Source of the DNA: Ricinus communis
Lineage: Eukaryota; Streptophyta; Magnoliopsida; Malpighiales; Euphorbiaceae
Assembly (NCBI RefSeq): GCF_019578655.1
Contig: NC_063258.1
Location: forward strand, 18,108,802 to 18,172,801
Direction of reading: 5' to 3'
Length of the DNA stretch: 64,000 bases
Shown here piece after piece: positions 44,552-55,210 of this stretch. Below the pieces are notes generated by a model. It saw only the letters and a list, made by a program, of their open reading frames with translations, did no database searches and had not been told where the DNA came from. Both the position numbers and the translations under genes were made by a program. The first letter of the stretch is position 1. Each line of letters begins with the position of its first letter.

Positions 44552-45900
44552 GTCACTCCTATTTTTGAAGGAACTCTCTGGTTAGAAAGTCTAGTATGGA
44601 ATTCGAATCTCCTCTTATGTATTCGATTTCAAAATAAAAGACGGAAAGAATAGCTTGCCATCTGGCAAAAATCTGTTTTGAAGCTATATTTTGGACATCT
44701 TTTTGCAACACTTCTTTTGCAAATTTACAATCAATCCTTAAAGAAATTTTTGATTTAAAAGATCACTTTGAAACTTTGAAATGCATAGTACTATTGAAAG
44801 AATTTCTTTTTTGATAGTTGAATAATTCTTTTGAGTATCATTCCAATATGCAGAAGTAAACTGGCAATGCATTCTTTTTTGTTGTGAATTTATTTAAGAA
44901 TTCCACCATAACCTAAATCTGATGCATCAGTTTCAACAATTTTGAATACAGATGGATCAGCCAGATGTAAACATGGAATTTCAGAAACTTATTTTTTGAT
45001 GCTTTGAACAATCTTTATATGCTCGTCAGACCATGCAGGGGGGTTCTTCTTTAACCTATCATGGAGGGGTTTTGCTAAACAGTTTAAATTTGGATAAAAA
45101 TTTATGACATAATTTAAACTGCCAAGGAATCTTTGCAATTGAGTTTTCTCTAAAATTATATCTGGAAATTTTAAAGTAAAAGCTAGAGATCTTTCAATTG
45201 GGGTAATAGTTCCCCAGGAGATGTAGTGCCCAAGAAACCTAATTCTCATTTGGAATAAAGATACTTTAGATTTGGAAACAGCTAAACCATTTTTCTTAAC
45301 AAAATAGAAAAATGTCTCCAAGTGTTTCAAATGTTGTACTAGAGAATTTGAAAAGATTAGTACATCATCGATGTAAACAATGCAAAACTTTGAATAAGGA
45401 TTAAAAATATCATTCATAATTTTTTGAAATTCAGAAGGAGTATTTTTCAATCCAAAGGACATCACATTCCATTCGTACTGGCCAAATGGAACTGTAAATA
45501 CAGTTTTGTATCGATCTTTAGGATGAATCTAGATTTGCCAAAATCCTGATTTCATATCAAACTTTGAAAAGATAAAAGTAGAATGAAGCTTTTGAAGAAG
45601 ATCTTTTTTGTTTGGAATAGGATATCTAATCCACTTTAGAGCTTTATTTTAAGGTTTGTAGTTAATTACCAATCTAGGTGTACCCCTTTCTATTTCACTA
45701 TTTTTGTTGACATAGAAGGCTGCACACGACTAGGGGGATCTTGATTTGGTAATTAAGCCCCATTTTTCTAAGTCTTTGATTTCTATTCTACAATGTCTTT
45801 CTAAAATTTCAATCGTTTGTATAGGCCTGGCTTTGGTAGGAATTTATTTTTCACTAAATTCTTTTTCATATGGTAAATCTACCACATGCTGTTTTCTTTT
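44552..45900 (-). pseudogene. EPRV reverse transcriptase-RNase H (copy B)
   Basis: The longest piece, 45465-44989 (158 codons), runs from the RT palm through VYIDDVLIFS (YIDD at 45364-45375) to the connection region (AWSDEHIKIV). RNase H follows, with its C-terminal FARWQAILSVFYFEIEYIRG region at about 44670-44620 and a stop at about 44555. This copy shows the true end of the polyprotein, which copy A has lost. Stops lie upstream of 45470 and around 44870. Confidence 0.85.
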
Positions 45901-46308
45901 TCAGAAAGCATTAAGAAGGACCTTTGTAATCAAATTGATACCATCAGTAGTTACTTAAAGGGGGTAATCAAATTGATAAAAGGGGTTCCCAAAATAATAT
46001 TTTGTTGTAAATCCTTTGTAAGAATAAAAATATTTTTTAAAGCAATATTTTATTTTAGAATTGCAGCTTCAGTTTTTCCCGCAATCCTAATTTTTGAATT
46101 GTTAGCAGAGGTGAGTCTTTCTTTTGTCTCTTGATGATATTTTTTAGAAACCAACTCATAATTGATACAGTTGAGGTCTGCTCCTGTATCAAACAAAGCT
46201 ATAGTTTCTATTTGGAAATCATCAGGAAAAATGAGTTTTATCTGAATCAGATATTTTCTTGAGGTTATTTCTTTTAATACATTAACAAAGTTTTCTAGAA
46301 CGTCCTCA
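45900..46308 (-). pseudogene. EPRV protease remnant with deletion (copy B)
   Basis: 46308-45960 matches the protease region of copy A (about 38690-38340), including the segment around the DTG site. Between 45900 and 45960 about 240-290 bp present in copy A (38051-38340) are missing, replaced by a short unmatched stretch. The piece ends abruptly at 46308. Confidence 0.65.
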
Positions 46309-46370
46309 TAGGGGGAATTCCGAGAAAATCCATGGATTTTTATTCCAAGTTCATTTCTCAGAATGCCCCC
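46309..46370. other. Filler DNA at an EPRV junction
   Basis: About 60 bases (starting tagggggaattccg and ending cagaatgcccccccaa) match no viral segment I can find in the window. They join minus-strand copy B to plus-strand linker sequence. Confidence 0.5.
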
Positions 46371-47394
46371 CCAATCGAAGCAGCACCTTACAAGTTAGTA
46401 GGAGAAGAGCTTGAGAAAAATGTCAAAGATATTGTTCAACAGAACAATTTCTGAAACACCTATCTTAACACAATAGGAAAACAACTGGTTAGGATATAAA
46501 GCCAATTCAGAAACCTCCTACAGTCTTAACCTCTGTAATCCCCAATAAATACATCCACATAGGCCTTGTTCAGGTAGGAATAAAACCCCTTACCAGAGAA
46601 GGTTTAGATACTTCCATATTAGCAGTCCTTAGAGACGCTAGGTTTACAAGTTTTTATGATTTTTTATTAGGTACTGTCGAGTCAAGCCTTAACAAAAGAC
46701 CAATTTCTTTCAATTGTTTTCCAAATATTACAATTTCTTTAAATGATAAAAATATTTTAAAGAGCATTGTTTTCCAAATAAAAATGCATAATTACAAAAT
46801 GCTCTGATAGCTTTGATTTTCAAAATACATTACAAAGGAGAAACCTTATTCCTTTAAACAGATCTTTTTAAAGCCAACGCAACAAATACCAAAAACTATT
46901 CAATGGAAAGACATCACTCTTCCTGAAGAGTGGATCCTTGAAGGAGCAACCCAACCTGAATCACTAAAGTAGACAGAACCAAACACCAATCTCAGAAACA
47001 TAACTCAATTTCCAGAAGGGAAAATAAAACTCAGGTTCAACAGGAAATCAACTTCTTCTAGATTTTCTGATGACAATTCTTCAATCTCGATCATAGATAT
47101 TAGAAGGGTATCAAATATATCTTCTGCTATTTATGCCTCTTACAAGGAACCAACTTCATCACAAACATTACCAAGATTTTCAACATCAGATTTACCGAGA
47201 TTTTCAACATCAGATATACCAAGCTCAAACACCACATTACAAAATGTTGATTACCAAAGCAATGTCCCTAGACCTGTTTACAATGAACCAAAGAAAGGTG
47301 ATGATATAGAGACCGTCTCTACCCCCTCTTCACTATCGCCATCGGCAATAACCCAAAATCTAAAAGTGGAAATCAACATGATTTCAAAAGATTT
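46371..47394 (+). pseudogene. EPRV linker and movement-protein fragments, plus strand
   Basis: 46371-46536 matches the linker before the coat protein (reverse of about 40560-40720). It then jumps at about 46537 back to the movement-protein start region and runs through SLNKRPISFNCFPN-type sequence into the Ser/Thr-rich linker, ending at 47394. The order linker then movement protein shows an extra rearrangement. Frames are broken. Confidence 0.7.
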
Positions 47395-47399
47395 TCAAA

Positions 47400-47530
47400 T
47401 CAATAAAGATATTTTGGATTTGGAAACAGCTAAACCATTTTTCTTAACAATATAGAGAAATGTCTCCAAGTGTTTGAAATATTGTTCCAGAGAATTTGAA
47501 AAGATTAGTATGTCATCGATGTAGACAAAC
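47400..47530 (-). pseudogene. EPRV RT palm scrap
   Basis: The minus strand reads FVYIDDILIFSNSLEQ and HLETFLYIVKKNGLAVSKSK, an RT catalytic segment of about 40 codons joined to movement-protein linker on the left and to a CA microsatellite on the right. Confidence 0.75.
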
Positions 47531-47559
47531 ACAGACGCTATTGATGAACAAATATACAA

Positions 47560-47579
47560 ACACACACACACACACACAC
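47560..47579. repeat. (CA)n microsatellite
   Basis: A short CA run marks the right edge of the second pararetrovirus block. Confidence 0.85.
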
Positions 47580-47580
47580 G

Positions 47581-48750
47581 TATACATAAGTTGATTTTTG
47601 TATTTTTATCATATTAATATTCTTTTAAATTTTTTAAAAACTAATTATTGCTTTTTTCCATGTAAAGTCAATACAATCAAAAGACTAAACTATTAATTTA
47701 AAGTTATAATATAATATTTAAATTTATTATTAAGTATCGAACTTGTTTTAAATTAGTTTTTTTATATGAAACTATATTATTATATTTTGCATAAGTTAAT
47801 TAATATTTTTATTACGAATTATTTTTTATAATTATTTTAGAATTTATTAGATAAATCTTGATTTTTCAATGGAAGTTCCCATCAAATATATATTTCAAAA
47901 CTGTTTTATTAAAATCTTTGAAATTCATTCCCTATTGTTTTAAACTATTCCAATTTTGAATCTTTTGAGCCGAACCATTTTAAAAATTTAGAATGGTATG
48001 AAAAGAAGATTTATATTTCACAGAATAAAATAAAAATAAAAATAAAAACAAATTTTAAATCCCTAAAGTTTGAAATGGTTGTGAAAATTTAACCCTCCCC
48101 AAATTGTCTCCAACTATGTATACCCCTGCTTACCGTATCTTTCAAGTTTTCGGTTTCTGTTCTCTGAAATGGTGGGCTTGGCAGTCTAATTTTATTTATT
48201 TTGAAATAATTAATAATAAAAGTTTTAATTATATAAAAACTAATTACAAAGTTTTAGGTTTTTTTTTTAATTTAATGGCATCTTTTATGTTGGCTGACGA
48301 TCAGCATCTGCAACGCAACCAGCACTTGCTCTCCTAACCTCACTTCCCAAGGTGATGACTGTACATCTCGGTGCATTTCTGCCTTGTTTCCTGAATGTAG
48401 GCCTGAACTCAGAAAACTAGTCTGCCTACCAACTCGTACAACTTGTTGAAAGCCGTACCTCCTTTGTCATGGAGGGGAAGAGAGTTGAGATGGTGATAGC
48501 AAAATGAGTCGACCTCTTCAAGGAATAGGCCTTCTAACATTCATCTTTAAATTAATATACTATCGAAAGAGCAGGTAGTCGCCACAAATCAGACATTCGA
48601 GTACTAATTATTAATTTCATTTCATTATAATTTTTTAATTTTAATTTTATTAATATTTATACATTAAATAAATTTTTTAAATGGGTGTCCTTAAGTCAAT
48701 ATTCATTTATTATCAAAATTTATTCATATAAATGAGTTTTTAGCAGATAG
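47581..48750. other. Intergenic DNA
   Basis: Mostly AT-rich. A less AT-rich part at 48085-48560 is not recognised; no frame there exceeds 77 codons and none looks like a known family. Confidence 0.45.
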
Positions 48751-48755
48751 AATAT

Positions 48756-50025
48756 TGATATGTTTTTTTTACTACTCGCAAGTGCACGAACCATTCCTAT
48801 AGTAAGGGCAAGTTCACCGCGAGGTCGATCTCTCAAGAAACTATGAGGCCATTTATTATAAAGATTAATGATCAATACAAAACAATAAAAGTAAATCTAA
48901 ACACTCTAAATCAGTATTTTGAGAGTGTAATATTTATAAAGTAAAGTAACTAATTAATAAATAAATATACAATGCAAATGCAAATGTTTATGATATAAAA
49001 CTATATGCTAAAGATAGTATTTAATTTAGCCATTTACTTAGTAATCTCATTGTTTTACTTTAAGCCTAAATCTAATGAATAAGATGGTGATGTGCTTTTT
49101 CCCTTTAAGTCACTCAAGCTAATGATGCAACCTAGGTTTCTTATACCAACATAGATTAAAACAAAGATGATGTTTTTAATACTTTTAAACCTAAAAATTT
49201 TCATAGCAATTACTATTGCTAAATTAATATAATGATTAACTGATAATAATAACTGAAACTAATAAATATATGAAGGTAAAGAAATCATTCATTAAATAAA
49301 TAAATAACAAGGTCCATCTAAAAGTAAAAAATACTAAACTAAACACTTATGAAAACTAGCATAATATATTTAACCTAATGATCATGGTATTAAATAGAAG
49401 ACATAAAAAAGTAAAAACTCCATCTAGATCCAGAATTTTTTCAAGTAGGAAGAAGATTGGTCCTCACTCTCCACTTCTTGAAAAGCTTCTTAGATCCTAA
49501 AAAGAGTAATGAAAACTAAAACTAAATGTTTATGGAAAAACTATAGAGAATTATTGAGAGAATAATAGTGGCAGGTGTAAAGAGTAGAGAGGAGAAAATT
49601 CCTCTCTTTCCTTCTTTCCAATTAGGTTTTGCAAAGATATATATAGAAAAGATTCTTCCTCTATATAAATCTCTCTAGAGATAAGTATACTTATATAAGT
49701 CTATTTAGTAGATAAAATTTTAAGTATTTTAATCTCCACAAATACTAACTCTTAATATAAATCCTAATAATTATACAAAATGACTAAAATATTCCTTAGG
49801 CCTTGTAATTAGTAGTCCATGCATTTTAATTTTGAGCCTTGATACGAATATGTCCCATTAAGCTTCTTTGAGCTCCATATTTTTCTCTTTTTACTAATAT
49901 TTCTGAAAATAAACAATTAAGTTTAAGTGAGGTAAAAACACATATTTTCACCATTTTATATATAGAAATATATCATTAAACCTCTAAAATACCCTTAAAT
50001 GTCTATACATAATTTGGACCAATCA
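48756..50025 (-). repeat. 3' LTR of Element 1
   Basis: 1270 bp with ends TGATATG and CCAATCA on the plus strand (TGATTGG...CATATCA on the element strand). The polypurine tract is adjacent on the right. Confidence 0.85.
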
Positions 50026-50027
50026 AA

Positions 50028-50042
50028 TACCCCCACACTTAA
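50028..50042 (-). promoter_or_regulatory. Polypurine tract of Element 1
   Basis: The minus strand reads TTTAAGTGTGGGGG right before the 3' LTR. Confidence 0.75.
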
Positions 50043-51532
50043 ACCTTTACTTGTCCTCAAGTAATAGCAACTGAGAATTAACTTTTGTAAAAATCATGAA
50101 GATCATCCATACTCAGCTTAAAGATATTATTCAAAAGAATCTCACTAATGCAAAGATCATGTCAACCCAAGAACACTTGAATCATAATAATTTTCTTTAA
50201 AAAATATAAACTCAACCATTGTTAATCAAAAGACTCAAGCATCCAATCTTTTACATTTATTTCACAACAAATAGTCTAACTTATCTTCAAATGATATAAC
50301 CATGATGCATAATCCAAATTATTATAACCGTATTCAAAAAAGCAAAACCTTCATTTATAACAAGAGATCAATAGACATTTATACATTTTTTATATCACTT
50401 GCTTTTGAAGCTCTTATACTTTTTTTTTCTTTATACCCTTAGGATTTTAATTTTTGATACTTGGGGTATTTTTTTTATTTTTTGAGATGTTAATGTCTTT
50501 TTACGCATATACAAACATGGGTAAAAAATGTACCTGGTTACTCAACAAAATATACTTCAAGATCTTAATTGCCTTTTTACGCCAAAATCGACATTGGTCA
50601 TGAAGATCCCCAGTTACTAAGCAACTAAAATTAGCGGAGTAGAGTTATTAAACTTAAAGCTTTAAACTTGCTCATGTCATATCTCACAAACTTAGGCAAG
50701 CTAATTTAATAACAAGGAAATAATAACCTAAATCATACATTTCTAGTCATACCCATGTCAAATGTTGCTAAACTACTCATCATGTCCATATGTAAAAGAT
50801 GAATACTTGATCATTTAAGTGCAAATAACTCATGAGTTCACATTTATACATGTTAAAAATTAACTCAAGAGTTCAAGAATCTTAACATAATAGCATTCTT
50901 CATCGACTCTTATATAGAATAATAAGAAAAAGCTTAGTAGAAAAATTTAAAATCTTACAAAAGATTAACCAAAATTGTTAATTCACATGGCATATGACAT
51001 ATAAAGTTTAATCGAAGAAATATTCTATTTCCCTCCCCCACACTTAAATTTGACATTGTCCTCAATGTCATTGCATATATAAAAATAAAGAATAAGAAGA
51101 GAGGAAAAAGATAGAATACTTCTCTAGAATTTTGCAATGCGTAGTAAGCCATGCTTGAATTCCAATCTCTACCATCCAAACCCTAGAAGCACACTTAAAC
51201 ACACATCATTGATAATTATAAAAGAAATAAAGAATTAAAAATAATAATAAAGAATAAAAAATAATAAACTATCCTAAATATACTAGAAAGATTAAATTCT
51301 AAGATAATTAAAAGTTAGGTCCTAATAAATAAATATAAATTCTAGAATAAGATGTAAAATAAAGTCCTAAATCAATGATATAACTATTTATGTGGAGAAG
51401 ATGGATATATATTTAATTTTTTAAAGAGGGTATTTTAACTTAAAAATAACTCATCATTTTTTTAATTATAATCAATCTCCACTTTCTTGGATTTAATTAT
51501 TTTTAGTTTTCGCTCAAAAAGATTTTTTTTTA
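50043..51532 (-). other. 3' untranslated region of Element 1
   Basis: Non-coding AT-rich sequence aligned with 57631-59114 of Element 2 and with 2825-4170. A second tract, TTTAAGTGTGGGGGAGGG on the minus strand at about 51032-51050, mimics the polypurine tract and is present also in Element 2 (about 58628-58645), so it may be a second plus-strand priming site. Confidence 0.6.
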
Positions 51533-52010
51533 GCGGCCGCCTCGTGGACTACATTGTTAAGCTGCTGCTACGTCTGCTTACACTGCAAGCCCATCCGCAG
51601 CTGGGCCGCGCCGGGCCCGCTCGTGCGCCGCCCTCATCGTGGGCACATTCACGTGCTGCCTGCCTACGTTGTAGGCCCGTTCGTGCGCTGCCTACCGATG
51701 TTGCGGGCCCGTTCATGTGTGCTACCTCCCTCTGCTGCGGGCCGATTCGCGTGCTGGATGCCTACATTGCGGGCATGTGGCCTGCGGCTCGCGGCTTGCT
51801 GCTGCCGCGACTGGCCTCCTCACGGCAGCACATGCTCCTCGCGGTAGCTTCCCCCACGCCTCGCGACAGCACCATGGTGCTGGGACTGCCGCGACTGGCT
51901 TCCTCACGTAGCGTCCTACGACTCGCGGCTGGCTGCTATGAACCCATATCGTTCCTATTGTGCCTCTGCTACGGACTCGTGTAAAAATTCGTTGCCGCAA
52001 TGTGGCTTGC
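51533..52010 (-). repeat. GC-rich island of Element 1
   Basis: A sharply bounded GC-rich block opening with gcggccgc at 51533. Within it a roughly 30-50 bp degenerate motif recurs (ggcccgttcgtgcgctgcct, ggcccgttcatgtgtgctac, gggccgattcgcgtgctgga). Open frames occur on both strands, but none is protein-like or conserved in Element 2. Confidence 0.7.
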
Positions 52011-52215
52011 TCAATTTATTTTTTTGGCTCTTTAATTACTTCTCATTGAGCCATATTGCCTTTTGGGGAGCAAACATAAGCCTACAAGGTAATCATAAAA
52101 TAAATAAAAAATAGAAAAATAATAAATTAAAAAATTAAAAAAATAAGTTAAATGCATAAAAATAAAAATACAATTGCTAAGTTTATTATCTATAGCTAGA
52201 TATTCTTAATTATGC

Positions 52216-53467
52216 TCATGGTGGGCGTTTATCCGCGTACTCCACCTCTTGCTCATAAGCCATTCCTTTCAAGTATGGCTTCATACTTTTAACACGAACA
52301 CTTAAAGTGTCACGAAAGCTCTTGTCAATTAAGAATGGAATATCATCATATAATTGTTCATAAATAGGAGAATCTAAATAATTATATGAACACTTATCGA
52401 TAGTAGATTTAGGAGACAAAGTTAGAGAAAGAAACGCTTTAAATTCCACAGTATCTCCTAAAATTGTCATGGTAAGTTTTCCATCAAGCACATCAATCTT
52501 AGTTCTAATAGTTGCCATAAAAGATCTACTAAGGAGTATGGTTTGCTCTTTATCCCTTGCTGGTGTGTTTTCCATGTCAAGCACTACAAAATCAACATGA
52601 ATTATTAACTTACCTACTTGTACTAGCAAGTCTTCCACTATACCTCTAGGATATTTTATCGATCTATTAGCAAATTGTAAAGATATAGTGGTAGGTTTCA
52701 ACTCTCCCAAGCCAAGTCGTTCATACATCAAATACGGCATCAAGTTTATGCTTGCTCCCGAATCTAACATGGCTTTTCTATCCTTTTTGTCACCTATTGT
52801 AATATCAATGGTGAAGCTACCAGGATCTTTCATCTTAAGGGGCAATTGATATTGAAGCATTACACTTGCTACTTGTATTTTTTCGTTGTTCGCATGTCGC
52901 CTTTTGTTGGTATTCAACTCTTCAAAATGTTTTTGCATAAGCTGGCTTATTCCTGATAACATCCAACAAAGGTACATTAGTATTAACTTTGGAGAGCATC
53001 TCAATACTTTTAAAATTTTTTTTATCCTTTTTGCTCTCTTTGGGTTGGTTTAGAAAAGCAATAGGGGGTCTATAAGGCTGAGCTGCCTTATGAAATTTAT
53101 GTCTACAAAATGCTTCCTTTTCTTTCTTCTCAAGCCTAAGATTAGGCTCTACTTTTTTTTCTTCCTTTTGCATGCTCTCCTTATTGATTTGCACTAATCC
53201 ATCATTTTCAGTTGTACCTGCATAAGAAGAAGAATTCCTTTCATTTTCCATAACAATATTATCGACAACCTCACCTCTTCTAATAGTAGTAATGGAATTG
53301 GCTTGTTTAGGTTGACTTGATAATTTTTCTTTATTGAGCTCATCAACAATTTGTCCCATTTGAGCTTCTAAACATTTCAATGAAGCCTTAATGGAATCTG
53401 TCTTTTTTTTATTCCTCTCCATCCTATCATGAGAAGCCATCATAAATGATTGAAGTGTTTCTTCCAA
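52216..53467 (-). pseudogene. Linker and retropepsin of Element 1
   Basis: 53467-52922 is a Lys/Glu-rich linker leading to FLNQPKESKKDKK. A one-base shift at about 52950 moves the frame to 53004-52216, which contains the protease: AMLDSGASINLMPYLMYERL with DSG intact at 52756-52764, the flap region KYPRGIVEDLLVQV, and the ILL.R.F end motif (TILLSRSFMATIRTKID). In this family the motif is normally ILGRPF; here Gly and Pro are both Ser. The frame stops soon after the protease, and no RT follows. Confidence 0.8.
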
Positions 53468-53651
53468 ACTTGGCTTCCTTTGTTCATTAGATCGAAGAGT
53501 TTGTTCTTGATCTTGAAAGAAATTATTGAAGTCCCTTTAGAATTGAGAATATTGGCCTTGGTAATGAGGTTGATTTTGATTTCTCAATAATTGTGGTGGG
53601 TTTTAGTCATTGTATTTCCAAGAAAAATTTGGATGGTTTCTCCAACCTGTA

Positions 53652-54974
53652 TTATATGTGTTGGAATAATAGGTCATTCATAGGATGCATGGGTTGGTAA
53701 GAATCCATCAAATTTGTTTGGTCATACATATTTCCTCTGTAATTATCAAAAGATGAACACACATTAGCACCATGACCATAAATACCACATACCTCATTAT
53801 TTGGTGAGTTTTTTGTTGAAGTAAGCATCTTAACTTGCTTAGTCAATTCAGCCAATTGTATGGCCATCCCACTATTAGCTACCACTTCATTTACTTCTAC
53901 TCTCTTTGTCCTCATACTCTTTTATTGAGAATTGGCTCCTAACATCTCAAGATGTCATAAATCTCATAAGGTGTCCTTTCTAACATAGCACTCCCAGCTG
54001 CATTATCAACCATACATTGATATTGGTGTGTCAACCCACCATAAAATGATTGGTTAGTTATTGGGAGTGGAATTCCATGGTGTGGGTATTGTAATAAAAG
54101 TTTTTTGAAGCGATCCCTTGCTTCATGAAAAGATTGAGCATTCTCTTGATAAAAATTAGAAATTTCAGCTCTTAATTCTTTGGTCTTTTGTTGTGAGTAA
54201 AATCTACTCATAAGCTTTTGATAAATTTTATCCCAATTTCTCAAAGAATTATTAGGTAAGGTCATTAACCAAGCCTTTGCTCTTTCTTTCAATGAATAAG
54301 AGAAACACCTTATTTTTAGTTTATCCTCATTTAATCTAGATAATGGAAAAGTATAAACTATAGCATAAAACTCTCTAATGAATATTAATGCATCCTCATT
54401 AGGCATACCATAAAATGAAGGAAGCATATTAAAATGAATGTTCTTTAGTTCATAATTCCTACATGCAATGAATAAGAGAAACACCTTATTCTTAGTTGAT
54501 CCTCATTTAATCTAGATAATGGAAAAGTATAAACTATAGCATAAAACTCTCTAATGAATGTTAATGCATCCTCACTAGGCATACCATAAAATGAAGGAAG
54601 CATATTAAAATGAATGTTCTTTAGTTCATAATTCCTAGATGCAATGAATAAGAGAAACACCTTATTCTTAGTTGATCCTCATTTAATCTAGATAATGGAA
54701 AAGTATAAACTATAACATAAAACTCTCTAATGAATGTTAATGCATCCTCACTAGACATACCATAAAATGAAGGAAGCATATTAAAATAAATGTTCTTTAG
54801 TTTATAATTCCTAGATGCATCATCTAGAACTATGCATGAAGTAGTGTTACCAATTGTAAGCAGTGCATAATCTTTCATAGTCATTCGCCTTTCAGCTCCT
54901 ATTTCTCTTGTTGGGTTTACCATGATATCAACTTCTTCTTTTGATTCTTCTTCTAATTGTCTCCTACTTCGCAT
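53652..54974 (-). pseudogene. Gag of Element 1, disrupted by tandem duplication
   Basis: The N-terminal part (54974-54621) starts MRSRRQLEEESKEEVDIMVN. The core Athila-type Gag (54484-53939) reads LPSFYGMPNEDALIFIREFY, then FSYSLKERAKAWLMTLPNNS, LRNWDKIYQKLMSRFYSQQK and PHHGIPLPITNQSFYGGL. A 176-bp unit occurs three times in a row (54291-54818), shifting the frame. The zinc knuckle near 53780 lacks its first Cys (CGIYGHGANVC). The product would not be made as one chain. Confidence 0.8.
54291..54818 (-). repeat. 176-bp tandem repeat, three copies, inside gag
   Basis: The word aatgaataagagaaacacc starts at 54291, 54467 and 54643. The three units are nearly identical over their 176-base period, while Element 2 has only one unit at the matching place (about 61660-61830). 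As 176 is not a multiple of three, each extra copy shifts the frame. Confidence 0.92.
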
Positions 54975-55186
54975 AAAAAATAAAACAAAAATTCATATTA
55001 AAAGAAAATTAAATAAATAAATTAAATTTATAAACAAAACAAAAATATATAAACAAAACAAATCACAAAACACAATAAAAAAATAAAATAAAAATACATA
55101 AATAAAACAAATCATAAAATACAAAACAAACTAACAAACACAAGACATTTTTTATAATCAATCAATATAATAAATCTGGACACAGT

Positions 55187-55204
55187 TCTCCGGTAATGGC
55201 GCCA
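55187..55204 (-). promoter_or_regulatory. tRNA-Asp-type primer-binding site of Element 1
   Basis: The plus strand reads tctccggtaatggcgcca, close to the 3' end of plant tRNA-Asp (ccccggcaacggcgcca), so the element strand is complementary to it. Athila elements use this primer. Confidence 0.75.
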
Positions 55205-55210
55205 AAACTT

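Larger units (their letters stand above)
35184..47540. mobile_element. Endogenous pararetrovirus block 2 (more than one genome unit, with inverted ends)
   Basis: Composition along the minus strand: a leader/movement-protein fragment (36743-35184); copy A, a nearly full unit (43100-36838); and copy B (46308-43100), continuous with copy A head to tail. To the right are plus-strand pieces (46371-47394) and one more minus-strand RT scrap (47400-47530). Polyprotein order is movement protein, coat protein, zinc knuckle, protease, RT, RNase H, followed by a separate ORF2. That order points to Caulimoviridae close to florendoviruses or petuviruses; the genus is inference. All frames are broken. Confidence 0.8.

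Noticed and set aside
36838..46308. Reading the locus as a Ty3 LTR retrotransposon
   Set aside because: There is a movement-protein domain, a pregenomic-type promoter and leader in place of LTRs, a tRNA-Met primer site and no integrase, which together fit Caulimoviridae.
36838..46308. The EPRV locus as a possibly active virus source
   Set aside because: Stops, frameshifts or deletions are present in every domain of both copies, and ORF2 and protease of copy B are damaged as well.
51487..52000. 165-codon plus-strand frame rich in Ala, Arg and Cys
   Set aside because: It is generated by the GC-rich repeated units, runs against the element strand and is not conserved in Element 2.
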